Shown here piece by piece: positions 24,435 to 33,616 of a DNA stretch of 64,000 nucleotides. The notes beneath the pieces were generated by a model. It ran no database searches. It saw only the letters and a program-made list of their open reading frames with translations, and had not been told where the DNA came from. The translations under genes were made by a program, and so were the position numbers. The first letter of the stretch is position 1, and the number at the start of each line of letters is the position of its first letter. Source of the stretch: Micromonospora sp. Llam0 (GTDB lineage Bacteria; Actinomycetota; Actinomycetes; Mycobacteriales; Micromonosporaceae); contig NZ_RJJY01000001.1 of NCBI RefSeq assembly GCF_003751085.1, positions 6,014,001-6,078,000 of the forward strand, in the 5' to 3' direction.

Positions 24435-26250
24435 GATGCCCGACATCGCCAGCTACGGGCTCCTGAGCGACTGCCAGGGAGCGGCGTTGCTGTCCGCGGA
24501 CGGTTCCGTCGACTGGTGGTGCCCGGCCCGGTTCGACGCGCCGAGCGTCTTCGCCCGGCTGCTCGACCCCGGCGCCGGGCACTGGTCCATCACCCCGGTC
24601 GACGGGCATCGCATCGCCCGCCGCTACCTGGCGGACACAATGGTGCTGCAGACCGACTTCCGGACCGCCGACGGCGAGCTGCGGCTCACCGACGCACTGG
24701 CCCTCGGCCCCGGCGAACGTGGCCACCGCATCGGCGACGCCTCGCCGCACGTGCTGCTGCGCCGCGTCGACGTCCTCTCCGGCACCGTGCAGGTCGACGT
24801 CGACCTGGTGGTACGACCCGAGTACGGCCGGGTCGTCCCGGTGGTGACCGGCGACGACGGGCGGATCGAGCTGGTCGGCGGCAGCGACCGGCTGATCCTG
24901 ACCGGCGACCCGCTGCCGGCCGAACTGTCCGCCGAGGTGGACCGGATCGGCGGCCGGCTCACCCGCACCGCCGGGCAGACCGTCCGGTTCGCGCTGCGGC
25001 ACCTGCGCGCCGACGACACCACGCCGCCAGCCGACGACCGGCGCTGCGGCGTGGACGACACCGTCGTCGGCTGGCGGTCCTGGGCCGACGAGCACCACAC
25101 CTACCAAGGGCTCTACCAGGAGCAGGTACGGCGCAGCGCGCTGGTGCTGCAGGCGCTGACCTACCAGCCGACCGGTGCGGTGGTGGCCGCGCCGACCACC
25201 TCGCTGCCCGAGGAGGTCGGCGGCGACGCGAACTGGGACTACCGGTACGCCTGGCTGCGCGACGGGGCGTTCACCATGCAGGCGCTGTGGGTGGCCGCCT
25301 GCCCCGACGAGGCACACCGGTTCTTCGACTGGATCGCCGACTCGGTCGGTGAACTGCCCACCGACCAGCCGGTACCGATCATGTTCGGGGTCGGTGGCGA
25401 ACGGGACCTGACCGAGCACGATCTGGAGCACCTGCGCGGCTACCGGGGCTCTGCGCCGGTCCGGGTCGGCAACGGCGCCTGGCGGCAGCGGCAGCTCGAC
25501 GTGCTCGGCGAGGTGCTGCACGGTGCCTGGATTCTGCGCGACCGGCTCGGCGGCCTGTCGGCTGGCACCGTACATCTGCTCCGTGGTCTCGCCGAACGGG
25601 CCTGCCGCACCTGGTCCGAGCCGGATTCCGGGATCTGGGAGGGTCGGGAGGGCGAACGCCACTACCTCACCTCGAAGCTGATGTGCTGGGTGGCGCTGGA
25701 CCGGGCCATCGGGCTGGCGCCGGTGTTGCACGCCGAGCGTGACGTCGACCGCTGGCACCGGACGCGGGAACAGATCCGCGCGGCGATCCTCGACGAAGGT
25801 TGGAGCGACCGGCGCCAGGCGTTCACCGGTGCGTTCGGCTCCGACCATCTCGACGCCGGCGTCCTGATCATGCCGATCGTGGGGTTCCTGCCCGGCACCG
25901 ACCCCAGGGTGGTCGCCACGATCGACGCCATCGAGGCGGACCTGACCCACGACGGTCTGGTCCAGCGGTGGACCGGCGGCGAGGACGAAGGAGCCTTCCT
26001 GATCTGCTCCTACTGGCTGGCCGAGGCCCTCGCGCTGGCCGGCCGGCACGACCGGGCCCGCCAGGTCTTCGAAGCGGCCACCGCGTGCGCGAACGGTCTC
26101 GGTCTGCTCGCCGAGGAGGTGGACCGCCGCGACGGCGGCCTGATCGGCAACTTTCCGCAGGGGCTGTCGCACATCGGTCTGATCAACGCGGCGTGGACGC
26201 TGTCCCGGACCGGGGAGGCGTCGCGACCACCGGGCCCACCCGTCGGGTGA
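24430..26250 (+). CDS. GH15-family glucoamylase/trehalase-like glycosidase
   Basis: A 606-residue cytoplasmic glycoside hydrolase family 15 protein. These actinobacterial members hydrolyse trehalose or alpha-glucans. The N-terminal beta domain (YGLLSDCQGAALLSADGSVDWWCPARFDAPSVF, about residues 9-41) is followed by an (alpha/alpha)6 barrel. Its motifs include SLPEEVGGDANWDYRYAW and the C-terminal NFPQGLSHIGLINAAW. No signal peptide. GTG 24430 or ATG 24436 can start; neither has a good Shine-Dalgarno, and the GTG lies in a hairpin arm. The 3' end overlaps the convergent glycosyltransferase by 68 nt. Confidence 0.9.
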   Translation: MTMPDIASYGLLSDCQGAALLSADGSVDWWCPARFDAPSVFARLLDPGAGHWSITPVDGHRIARRYLADTMVLQTDFRTADGELRLTDALALGPGERGHRIGDASPHVLLRRVDVLSGTVQVDVDLVVRPEYGRVVPVVTGDDGRIELVGGSDRLILTGDPLPAELSAEVDRIGGRLTRTAGQTVRFALRHLRADDTTPPADDRRCGVDDTVVGWRSWADEHHTYQGLYQEQVRRSALVLQALTYQPTGAVVAAPTTSLPEEVGGDANWDYRYAWLRDGAFTMQALWVAACPDEAHRFFDWIADSVGELPTDQPVPIMFGVGGERDLTEHDLEHLRGYRGSAPVRVGNGAWRQRQLDVLGEVLHGAWILRDRLGGLSAGTVHLLRGLAERACRTWSEPDSGIWEGREGERHYLTSKLMCWVALDRAIGLAPVLHAERDVDRWHRTREQIRAAILDEGWSDRRQAFTGAFGSDHLDAGVLIMPIVGFLPGTDPRVVATIDAIEADLTHDGLVQRWTGGEDEGAFLICSYWLAEALALAGRHDRARQVFEAATACANGLGLLAEEVDRRDGGLIGNFPQGLSHIGLINAAWTLSRTGEASRPPGPPVG

Positions 26251-27490
26251 CCGGGCGGTCGTCGTCCGTCGGTGCCAACGCGGCCACCGCCGTCAGGTCC
26301 AGGCCGGCGAGGCTCTCCCGATACCGCCGGTCGTCGCGGATCCGCCGCACCGCGGCGGCGATCCGGTCGGCGCAGCCGACGTCCAGCAGCCGGTACGCGG
26401 CGTCCCGCCCGGTGCGGGCACCCGCGTCGAGGCTGATCCCGATGCCGAGCCGGGCCGCCTGCCGGGCGACCAGCGGCTGATCGCCGAAGAACGGCACGAC
26501 GACCATCGGTACCCGGGCGATGATCGCCTCGTGGAAGCTGTTGCTGCCGCCGTGGGTGACGAACACGTCGGCCCGGCTGAGCACCCGCTGCTGGTCGACG
26601 GCGTGCCGGATCACCCAGTTCGCCGGGTACCGGTCCAGGATCCGGCGGCCCCGGGTCGGGAACACCACCGTCAGGTCGGCCGAGGACCAGTGCCGGGCCA
26701 GGCCTGCGACGCACCGGCGCAGCGCGCCGACCAGCTCCGGCTCGGCGTACCAGAGGTTGTCCAGCACCTCGGTGCCGAAGGACAGGTAGACGACCGGCCG
26801 GGCCGGGCCGGCACCCCGGCTCTCCCGGCCGGCGCCATGGCCGTCCTGGTGGTCCGGCCGGTCCCGGGACGGCCAGCCGTCGGAGAGGTAGCCGGCGAAG
26901 CGGTAGCCGACCGCCGCCCGGTTGTCGCGGAAGTCGGTCGGCGTGACCGTACGGTACGACCAGAGGATGTTCTGCTCGGCCGGCAGGTGCAGACAGTTCG
27001 AGACGAGTTCCACCGTGGCCGGGTCGAGCGTGACGCCGTACCGCCGGTCCAGGGCGTCCAGTGCCGCCGTGTTCGCCGGTGCCGTCAGGCAGCGCCGCAG
27101 GTATCCGGCGTCCGTCATCGGCCCGACCAGGCCCGGCACCGAGCACCACGCCGGCACGCCCAGCCGGCGGGCGACCAGCGCGCCCTCGATCGCGCAGAAG
27201 TCGTACAGCACCAGGTCGGGGCGGTAGGCGCGGGCCACCGCCAGGCATTCGCCGAACAGCCGGTACGCCCGGTCGAACACCCGGTCCGCCGGGGTGTTGC
27301 GGAACTCGCGGCAACCCGGCACCGCGACGGTCGACCCGGCCAGGTCACCCAGCCGGGGCGCGGTGGTCTGCCGGTCGACGAGCACCAGGCGGAAGCTGTC
27401 CTCGGCCCGGTGCCGGCGGATCAGCCGTTTCAGGATGTTGAGGTGTCCCTCGTTGGGGATGCTGAACACGAGCACCCGTCGTCGCCGCAT
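26183..27490 (-). CDS. GT1-family (MGT-like) glycosyltransferase
   Basis: A 435-residue GT-B glycosyltransferase of family 1, the group that includes macrolide- and antibiotic-modifying enzymes. The N-terminal acceptor half starts VLVFSIPNEGHLNILKRL. The C-terminal nucleotide-sugar half has VVYLSFGTEVLDN and the signature FVTHGGSNSFHEAIIARVPM...FFGDQPLVA. ATG 27490 follows AAAGGTG; the frame extends 12 codons further upstream but without a better start. It is divergent from a GH3 beta-glucosidase (92-bp gap). A glycosyltransferase that inactivates a compound and a glycosidase that reactivates it is a known self-resistance layout; here it is inference. Confidence 0.88.
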   Translation of the reverse strand: MRRRRVLVFSIPNEGHLNILKRLIRRHRAEDSFRLVLVDRQTTAPRLGDLAGSTVAVPGCREFRNTPADRVFDRAYRLFGECLAVARAYRPDLVLYDFCAIEGALVARRLGVPAWCSVPGLVGPMTDAGYLRRCLTAPANTAALDALDRRYGVTLDPATVELVSNCLHLPAEQNILWSYRTVTPTDFRDNRAAVGYRFAGYLSDGWPSRDRPDHQDGHGAGRESRGAGPARPVVYLSFGTEVLDNLWYAEPELVGALRRCVAGLARHWSSADLTVVFPTRGRRILDRYPANWVIRHAVDQQRVLSRADVFVTHGGSNSFHEAIIARVPMVVVPFFGDQPLVARQAARLGIGISLDAGARTGRDAAYRLLDVGCADRIAAAVRRIRDDRRYRESLAGLDLTAVAALAPTDDDRPVTRRVGPVVATPPRSGTASTPR

Positions 27491-27581
27491 TCCGCACCTT
27501 TCCCGCCGGCCGGTCCGACAAACCACCGCATCCCGGCCGAACCGCCTGCCCGGCGGCGCTCACCCCGTTACCGTCGGCCCG

Positions 27582-29351
27582 GTGACCACCCAGCAGCCAA
27601 CCGTCATCCGACCACCCCGACCACCGCTGCAGCAGGCGGACGACCTGCTGGGCCGGATGAACCTGGCGGAAAAGGCCGGCCTGCTGTTCCATCCGATGAT
27701 CGGCATCGGGCCGGGCGGGACCCTCGCCCCCGCCGACCCGGACGCCGGGCTGCTCGCCGCCGAGGACCTCGTCCTGCACCGCCGGATCAGCCACGTCAAC
27801 CTGGTCGGCGTCGCGGCACCGGCCGACCTGGCCCGCTGGCACAACCAGCTGCAGGACCTGGCCGCGTCGACCCGGCTCGGCGTACCGGTGACGGTCTCCA
27901 CCGATCCCCGGCACGCCCGGTCCGCCAACCCCAACACGGCGGCGCTGGCCGGCGCCTTCTCCACCTGGCCGGAGCCGCTGGGGCTGGCCGCCACCGGCGA
28001 CCCGGAGCTGGTGTGGCGGCACGCCGACACCGTCCGGCGCGAGTATCTGGCGGTCGGCATCCGGGCCGCGCTGCACCCGCAGGCCGACGTCGCCACCGAT
28101 CCGCGCTGGCCACGGGTGCTGGGCACCTTCGGTGAGGATCCGGAGCTGGTCAGCCGGCTGACGGTGGCGTACCTGTCCGGGTTGCAGGGTCCGACGCTCG
28201 GACCGGACAGCGTCGCCGCGCTGGTCAAGCACTTCCCCGGCGGCGGCCCGGTCCGCACCGGCGAGGACCCCCATTTCCGGTACGGCGCCGAGCAGGCCTA
28301 CCCGGGTGGCCGTCTCGCCGCCCACCTGGCGCCGTTCGTGGCGGCTGTCCGGGCCGGCGCCGCGCAGGTGATGCTCGGCTACGGGCAGCCGGTCGGCACC
28401 GAACTGCCGCCGGTGGCGTTCGCCTTCAACCACGAGGTGGTGACCGGGCTGCTCCGCCAGCAGTTGGGTTTCACCGGGGTGATCTGCGCCGATTGGGGGG
28501 TGCTGACCGACACCTGTTTCCGGGGCGAACCCCGCCCGGCCCGGGCCTGGGGCGTCGAACACCTCGAACCGGCGCAGCGGCTGCGGACCGCGCTGCACGC
28601 CGGGGTTGACCAGTTCGGCGGCGAGGCCCGACCGGACCTGGTCGTCGACCTGGTCCGCGGCGGCCAGGTCACCGAGGACCGGATCGACGAGTCGGCCCGC
28701 CGGGTCCTGCACGACAAGCTGCGGCTCGGCCTGTTCGAGCACCGCTACGTCGACCCGGAGCACGCCGCGCAGGTGGCCGGCGGCCCGCCGGCCCGCGCCG
28801 CCGGACTGGCCGCCCAACGGGCCTGCGTCACGCTGCTGCGTCAGGCCCCGCCGGACAGCCCGGCCCGGTTGCCGCTCGCCCCCGGCCTGCGGGTGTACGC
28901 CGAAGGCCCGCTGCGTGCCGCGCTGGGTGGCAGGTGGACGGTGATGTCGGACCCGCGCCAGGCGGACGTGGCGGTGCTGCGGCTTGCCGCACCGTACGAG
29001 CGGCGGCCCGGCCCGGTGGAGGCGTACTTCCACGCCGGGCCGCTGGAGTTCCCGCCGGGCGCGGTGGACCGGGTGCTGGCGATCGCGGCGGCGGTGCCGA
29101 CCGTCGTGGACGTCTACCTGGACCGGCCGGCGGTGCTCACCCCGCTCGCCGGCCGGGTCGGCACGCTGCTGGTCAGCTTCGGCGTCGAGGACACCGCGCT
29201 GGTCGACGTACTCGCCGGGGAGCCGGCACCGACCGGCCGGCTACCGGTCGATCTGCCGGCCAGCCAACGGGCCGTGCTCGCCGGGCAGCCGGACGCCCCG
29301 TTCGACGACCCGGCACCGCTGTTCCGGTACGGCCACGGGCTGACGTACTGA
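27582..29351 (+). CDS. GH3-family beta-glycosidase
   Basis: A 589-residue family 3 glycoside hydrolase (beta-glucosidase or N-acetylglucosaminidase). The (beta/alpha)8 domain includes HPQADVATDPRWPRVLGTFGEDP and KHFPGGG (the KHF(I/P)G type). The catalytic nucleophile region is TGVICADWGVLTD, with Asp in the SDW-like position. A second alpha/beta domain ends in PLFRYGHGLTY. The C-terminal fibronectin domain is absent, and I see no signal peptide. GTG 27582 is the likely start. It is divergent from the GT1 gene and upstream of an ABC exporter on the other strand. Confidence 0.88.
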   Translation: MTTQQPTVIRPPRPPLQQADDLLGRMNLAEKAGLLFHPMIGIGPGGTLAPADPDAGLLAAEDLVLHRRISHVNLVGVAAPADLARWHNQLQDLAASTRLGVPVTVSTDPRHARSANPNTAALAGAFSTWPEPLGLAATGDPELVWRHADTVRREYLAVGIRAALHPQADVATDPRWPRVLGTFGEDPELVSRLTVAYLSGLQGPTLGPDSVAALVKHFPGGGPVRTGEDPHFRYGAEQAYPGGRLAAHLAPFVAAVRAGAAQVMLGYGQPVGTELPPVAFAFNHEVVTGLLRQQLGFTGVICADWGVLTDTCFRGEPRPARAWGVEHLEPAQRLRTALHAGVDQFGGEARPDLVVDLVRGGQVTEDRIDESARRVLHDKLRLGLFEHRYVDPEHAAQVAGGPPARAAGLAAQRACVTLLRQAPPDSPARLPLAPGLRVYAEGPLRAALGGRWTVMSDPRQADVAVLRLAAPYERRPGPVEAYFHAGPLEFPPGAVDRVLAIAAAVPTVVDVYLDRPAVLTPLAGRVGTLLVSFGVEDTALVDVLAGEPAPTGRLPVDLPASQRAVLAGQPDAPFDDPAPLFRYGHGLTY

Positions 29352-29394
29352 TCCCTGGTGGATACGCTGTCAGCGGCTCCCTGGTGGATACGCT
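29352..29394 (+). repeat. Two direct 17-bp repeats between GH3 and permease genes
   Basis: TCCCTGGTGGATACGCT occurs at 29352-29368 and again at 29378-29394, in the spacer between the convergent GH3 and ABC permease stops. Probably a local duplication. Confidence 0.8.
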
Positions 29395-30113
29395 CAGCGG
29401 CGCGGTTCCCAGCGGAACAGCCGGGCGGCCAACGCGACGGCGACGACGACCCAGCCGAGGGTGGGCGCCAGCAGGGCCAGCGAGTCCGTCACGGCGACGC
29501 CGCCGTTCCATGCGTCGACGACCAGTTCGGTGGCCGCGCCGCCGGGAAGCAGCCGCTTGAGCAGGGTGAGATCCTCGGTGCCGCCGATACCCACCCAGCT
29601 CATCACGGCGATGATGCCGAGGCTGACCGGCAGCGTGGTCACCTGGGCGTGCTCGGGTGAGTTCGTCAGCCCTGCGGTGGCCAACCCCAGACCGATCAAC
29701 ATGATCGTCGTCGCGACGACGGCCGCCGCCAGCAGCGGGATGTTCGCCGGCTGGCCGGTGACCACGGCCAGCACGGTCAGAATCCCGGTGACCTGGACCA
29801 GGGCGATGACGGTGGCCGGGGTGAGCAGTCCGGCGAGGATCTGCGGGTCGCTCGCCGTGGTGGAGCGCAGCCGTTTGAGGAAGAGGTTCTGCCGGCGGGA
29901 GGCCAACGTGGTCACCGTGGTGGCGTACAGCCCGAACGCGCCCACGGTGAACACCACCACCCCGGCGATGTACCCGAGGCTGCCCAGCGCCGCGAATGAT
30001 TCGTGCTGGTAGATGAAGTACCCGCTGACCACGATGGGCATGATGAGACTCGTGACCAGCACGAGCCGGTTCCGGAAGATCTGGGTCAGTTCACTGACGG
30101 CGATGGAGAGCAT
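29394..30113 (-). CDS. ABC-2 type transporter permease
   Basis: A 239-residue ABC-2 membrane subunit with about six hydrophobic segments and the usual N-terminal amphipathic start (SIAVSELTQIFRNRLVLVTS). A cytoplasmic loop (TTLASRRQNLFLKRLRSTTAS) matches the family's coupling region. It lies 51 nt downstream of its ATPase gene on the same strand, so the two form an exporter. The substrate is unknown; the divergent DesK/NarL two-component system probably controls it, as in the common Bacillus/actinobacterial arrangement. Confidence 0.88.
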   Translation of the reverse strand: MLSIAVSELTQIFRNRLVLVTSLIMPIVVSGYFIYQHESFAALGSLGYIAGVVVFTVGAFGLYATTVTTLASRRQNLFLKRLRSTTASDPQILAGLLTPATVIALVQVTGILTVLAVVTGQPANIPLLAAAVVATTIMLIGLGLATAGLTNSPEHAQVTTLPVSLGIIAVMSWVGIGGTEDLTLLKRLLPGGAATELVVDAWNGGVAVTDSLALLAPTLGWVVVAVALAARLFRWEPRR

Positions 30114-30164
30114 GGCGAGACGGTCCGTCCTTCAAGGATTCGGTAGGGGGTCGTTCGGACGCGG

Positions 30165-31055
30165 TCATTCGGTGCCGACGGCGCGGAACACGTCGTCGAG
30201 CCGGGTCGGCCCGGCTTCGAGGCCACGCAACTGCACGGCGTGGTCGTCTGCCCAGCGCAGCAGGGTGTGCAGATCCCGCTGCAGGTCGAGGGTCTCGATA
30301 CGCAGCGCGCCGCCGTCGCCCTGCTCCGCCGGCAGCGGTAGCGCCGGGGTCGGCGCCGGCCCCGGGAGGGAGAAGTGGATGACGGCCGGCAGGGACTGGG
30401 TCAGCTCGGCGACGGTCCCCTCCCTGTGCAGGGTGCCCTGGTGCATCAGACCGATCCGGTCGGCGCGCTGCTGGGCCTCTTCCAGGTAGTGCGTGGTGAG
30501 CACGACGGTCGAGCCGTCCGCACGCAGGTTGTCGATGACGCCCCACAGTCCGTCGCGGGACTGGATGTCCAGCCCGGTGGTCGGCTCGTCCAGGAAGATC
30601 AGCTCCGGTGCCCCGTACACGGCGGTGGCGAAATCCAACCGCCGTTTCTCCCCGCCGGAGAGCTGGGCGACCAGGGTGCCGGCCTTACCGGTGAGGCCGA
30701 CCAGGTCGAGCACCCGGTCGACGTGGTCGACCCGTTGGCTGAGTTTCCCGATCAGCCGGACCGATTCCCGCACGGTGAGGTCCGGGGAGAATCCGCTCTC
30801 CTGGAGCATGATGCCCATCCTGGGCCGTACGGCTGCCCGGTCACCGGGGCGCTGCCCGAAGACCCGCACCACTCCCGAGGTCGCCGTCCGGTGACCTTCG
30901 ATGGTTTCCAGCGCCGAGGTCTTCCCGGCCCCGTTCGTGCCGAGCAGGGCGTAGAGCTCGCCCCGGCGTACCTGGAAGGAAAGGTCCTTGACGGCGTGGA
31001 AGTCGCCGTAGGCGACGTTGAGGTGTTCGACGTCGATGACTGATGTGGTGGACAT
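30165..31055 (-). CDS. ABC transporter ATP-binding protein
   Basis: A 296-residue ABC ATPase of the drug/exporter class. Walker A is GTNGAGKTS (about 39-47), the Q-loop MLQESG, the signature LSGGEKRRLDF, Walker B LIFLDEPTTGLD and the switch His in LTTHYLEEA. A C-terminal extension of about 75 residues after the core resembles DrrA-type exporters. It pairs with the permease downstream. A 134-bp gap with an inverted repeat separates it from the divergent histidine kinase gene. Confidence 0.93.
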   Translation of the reverse strand: MSTTSVIDVEHLNVAYGDFHAVKDLSFQVRRGELYALLGTNGAGKTSALETIEGHRTATSGVVRVFGQRPGDRAAVRPRMGIMLQESGFSPDLTVRESVRLIGKLSQRVDHVDRVLDLVGLTGKAGTLVAQLSGGEKRRLDFATAVYGAPELIFLDEPTTGLDIQSRDGLWGVIDNLRADGSTVVLTTHYLEEAQQRADRIGLMHQGTLHREGTVAELTQSLPAVIHFSLPGPAPTPALPLPAEQGDGGALRIETLDLQRDLHTLLRWADDHAVQLRGLEAGPTRLDDVFRAVGTE

Positions 31056-31138
31056 GCCGTCAATTTCAGCGCTGACCGCGCCCGCCGGTCAGTGCGACCA
31101 CGTCACCACTTCGCGATGACATTCCCGCCGGTGCACCC

Positions 31139-31153
31139 GTGACGTAGTGTCAC
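31139..31153. promoter_or_regulatory. Inverted repeat in ABC exporter / kinase divergent promoter
   Basis: GTGAC-GTAGT-GTCAC lies midway between the ATPase and kinase starts, with further GTCAC and GTGAC-like half sites nearby. It could be bound by the NarL-type response regulator. Evidence is positional only. Confidence 0.4.
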
Positions 31154-31189
31154 TGGTGGCCAGCCCGGATCCGGACGAATACTCAGGAG

Positions 31190-32314
31190 ATGCCCGAGCA
31201 CACCGAGCCCACGCGGCGACGGCTGCGCAAACTCAACCTCGTCATGCTGGTCCCGCCGCTTGCGGCCGGTGGGGCGGCCGTGGTGGTCGTCGACTCCCGC
31301 ACCTGGTGGGACGCCGTCATCCTGGCCTCGGGCGTGGTCGCGGCGCTGGTGGCCTTCGAGCGGTGGACGGCACGCGACCTGTCCCGGTTCGCACCGTTCT
31401 GTCTGATCGTCACCGCTGCTGTCTGGCCCCTCGGCGTACTCGTGATCGACAGCCCGGGAGCGTCGTACGGCCTGACCCTCGTGGGCTCCCTCGTCGTCCC
31501 CTATCTGAAGCGGTACCGGGCCGCGGCAGCCGTCGGTCTCGTCGGCTACGTCGCCGCGGTGGGCGCGACGCGGCTACTGGTGTCGTCCGACGATGTCTCC
31601 GACGTCCTCCTGCAGTACGTCGTCCTGCCCGCCGGCGCCGTCGCGGTCATCACCGGCCTGATGTTTCCGAACAAGCGGTTCTACGACGTCGTCGAGGAGC
31701 TGCAGGAGTCCCGAAAGCGCGAGGCGGAGCTGGCCGTCTTCCGGGAACGCGTCCGGTTCGCCAGCGACCTGCACGACATCCAGGGCCACACCTTGCACGT
31801 GGTGAAGCTGAAGATCGCGTTGGCCCGCAAACTGGTCCGTACCGACCCCGACCGGGTCGACAGCGAGCTGCGGGAGATCTACTCCCTGGTCAGCGACACC
31901 ATCAAGCAGACCAAGGAGCTCGCCTACGCGCAGCGGCGGCTCAACCTGTCCGCCGAGCTGGAGAACGCCAAGAACCTCTTCGAAGCCGCCGGCATCCGGG
32001 TCCGCGTCGACCGTGAGGCCGAGGTCGACACCCGGGCGGACGAGCTGCTCGGCCAGGTCCTGCGCGAGACGACGACCAACATCCTGCGGCACGCCCAGGC
32101 CACCCAGGTGAAAATCACCCTGTCCGGCTCGGGCATCACGGTCGTCAACGACGGCGCACCGCAGACTCCGCTGCCCGAGCTGCACGGCCTGGCCACACTG
32201 CGGGACCGGGTGGCTGACAGCGCCGGTGAGCTCACCGTGGAGCAGACCGACGGGCGTTTCCTGACGGCTGCGACCTTCCCGCGCCCCGGCACCGCCCCGA
32301 TGGAGGACCGATGA
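31190..32314 (+). CDS. DesK/NarX-type sensor histidine kinase
   Basis: A 374-residue kinase. Four to five membrane segments (about residues 17-157) are followed by a HisKA_3 dimerisation domain with phospho-acceptor H195 in RFASDLHDIQGHTLH, then a short GHKL ATPase domain (N-box LRETTTNILRHAQA). No separate sensor domain, so it probably senses through its membrane part. ATG 31190 follows CAGGAG. The response regulator gene overlaps by 4 nt (ATGA). The adjacent divergent ABC exporter is the likely target. Confidence 0.9.
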   Translation: MPEHTEPTRRRLRKLNLVMLVPPLAAGGAAVVVVDSRTWWDAVILASGVVAALVAFERWTARDLSRFAPFCLIVTAAVWPLGVLVIDSPGASYGLTLVGSLVVPYLKRYRAAAAVGLVGYVAAVGATRLLVSSDDVSDVLLQYVVLPAGAVAVITGLMFPNKRFYDVVEELQESRKREAELAVFRERVRFASDLHDIQGHTLHVVKLKIALARKLVRTDPDRVDSELREIYSLVSDTIKQTKELAYAQRRLNLSAELENAKNLFEAAGIRVRVDREAEVDTRADELLGQVLRETTTNILRHAQATQVKITLSGSGITVVNDGAPQTPLPELHGLATLRDRVADSAGELTVEQTDGRFLTAATFPRPGTAPMEDR

Positions 32315-32934
32315 CACAGGCCGATGCCCCAGTGACCACCGTGGTGCTCGCCGACGACGAGGTCCTGCTCCGCAAGGCGATGGCCGCGCTGCTCCCGCTC
32401 GAAGGCGACATCACCGTACTCGCCGAAGCCGCCGACGGCGCGTCGGCTATCGAGGCGACCCTGCACCACCGGCCCGACGTCCTCGTCATCGACCTGGAAA
32501 TGCCCGGCGTGGACGGGCTCGGCGCCGTCGCCCAGATCCGGCAGGACCGGCCCGAGCAGGTCATCCTGATGCTCACTCGGCACGCTCGACCGGGCGTGCT
32601 GCGCCGCGCGCTCAAACTCGGCGTCCAGGGCTTCGTCAGCAAGTCGGCCGAGCCCGCGCACATCGCCTCGGTCATCGGCACCCTGCACGCGGGCAAGCGG
32701 TGGATCGATCCGGACGTCTCCGCGCTCGCCGTCATCGACGACTGCCCGCTCACTGACCGGGAGGTCGACGTGCTGCGGGCCACCGGCGACGGCTACTCGG
32801 TAGCCGACATCGCCGTCCGGCTCCACCTCGCCGAAGGCACCGTACGCAACTATCTGTCCAACGCGATGCAGAAGACCCAGACCCGGACCCGGCACGACGC
32901 GGCCCGCTACGCCCGCGAACACGACTGGCTCTGA
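32311..32934 (+). CDS. NarL/LuxR-type response regulator
   Basis: A 207-residue regulator. The receiver domain has acidic residues DDE (15-17) and the phospho-acceptor D61 in LVIDLEMPGVDG. A C-terminal LuxR-type helix-turn-helix follows (LTDREVDVLRATGDGYSVAD, EGTVRNYLSNAMQKT). It is translationally coupled to the DesK-type kinase by a 4-nt overlap and is probably phosphorylated by it to control the divergent ABC exporter genes. Confidence 0.92.
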   Translation: MTQADAPVTTVVLADDEVLLRKAMAALLPLEGDITVLAEAADGASAIEATLHHRPDVLVIDLEMPGVDGLGAVAQIRQDRPEQVILMLTRHARPGVLRRALKLGVQGFVSKSAEPAHIASVIGTLHAGKRWIDPDVSALAVIDDCPLTDREVDVLRATGDGYSVADIAVRLHLAEGTVRNYLSNAMQKTQTRTRHDAARYAREHDWL

Positions 32935-32976
32935 AACCCGTCGGGGGTACGCCGTACGGCCGCACGGCCGGGCAGG

Positions 32977-33432
32977 TCAGTCGCTGCGCTGCAGCCGGTG
33001 CAGCACGGCGGCGGCGACCACGCCGTACGCCAGGTGCGGCACGATGTCCGACGCCCAGTCCGCGGCGCTCCACTGCCGGGGGTCGGTCACCTTGAGCAGG
33101 GTCATCGGCGCGTCCGAGCCGGCCATCGCCAGCATGGCGAGCAGGCCGGTGGCCGCCCAGACCGGTGCCCGGCGAGGGCCGGCCACGGCGTACAGCGCTC
33201 CGGCGCCGAGGCCGGTGGCGTAGCCGAGCAGCGGCCCGAGCCCGGCCCGCCGGTTGCTGGCCGTCTCCTCGTCGCCCAGGTCGACGTGCAGTGTCTCGGC
33301 GAGCCGGCCGACGCTGCGCTGCGGGGTGCTGCTCGCCGGCCGGGCGCGGCCCGCCATGTCGAGGTAGGTGACCATGTTGAGGGCGCTGGTGCCGGCGGCA
33401 CCGGCCAGCAGCCCACTCCAGATTCGCCGCAT
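32977..33432 (-). CDS. Small polytopic membrane protein of unknown function
   Basis: A 151-residue protein with about three to four hydrophobic segments: residues 5-23 (LLAGAAGTSALNMVTYLD), about 65-83, 90-105 and 130-145. The segment SVGRLAETLHVDLGDEE lies between the first two. Similar short proteins are common in actinobacteria and annotated only as membrane proteins. It is convergent with the response regulator gene (42-nt gap) and divergent from the VIT1-type transporter. No function inferred. Confidence 0.7.
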   Translation of the reverse strand: MRRIWSGLLAGAAGTSALNMVTYLDMAGRARPASSTPQRSVGRLAETLHVDLGDEETASNRRAGLGPLLGYATGLGAGALYAVAGPRRAPVWAATGLLAMLAMAGSDAPMTLLKVTDPRQWSAADWASDIVPHLAYGVVAAAVLHRLQRSD

Positions 33433-33616
33433 GGTCTGCCGCGTACCCGGTGCTCGGACGAGCTAACTCGGTGCCCATGTCCCCAGGCGGTCGCCCGAGC
33501 CACTGTGGTAACAACAAGACCCCCGTGCACCACGCGTCCACCTGCGACAGGGCAGGCTAAGCTTCGTTGCCGTGGCAGGACGCCCCGCCGTACGGTGGCG
33601 GAGGCAGGTGATCTGG

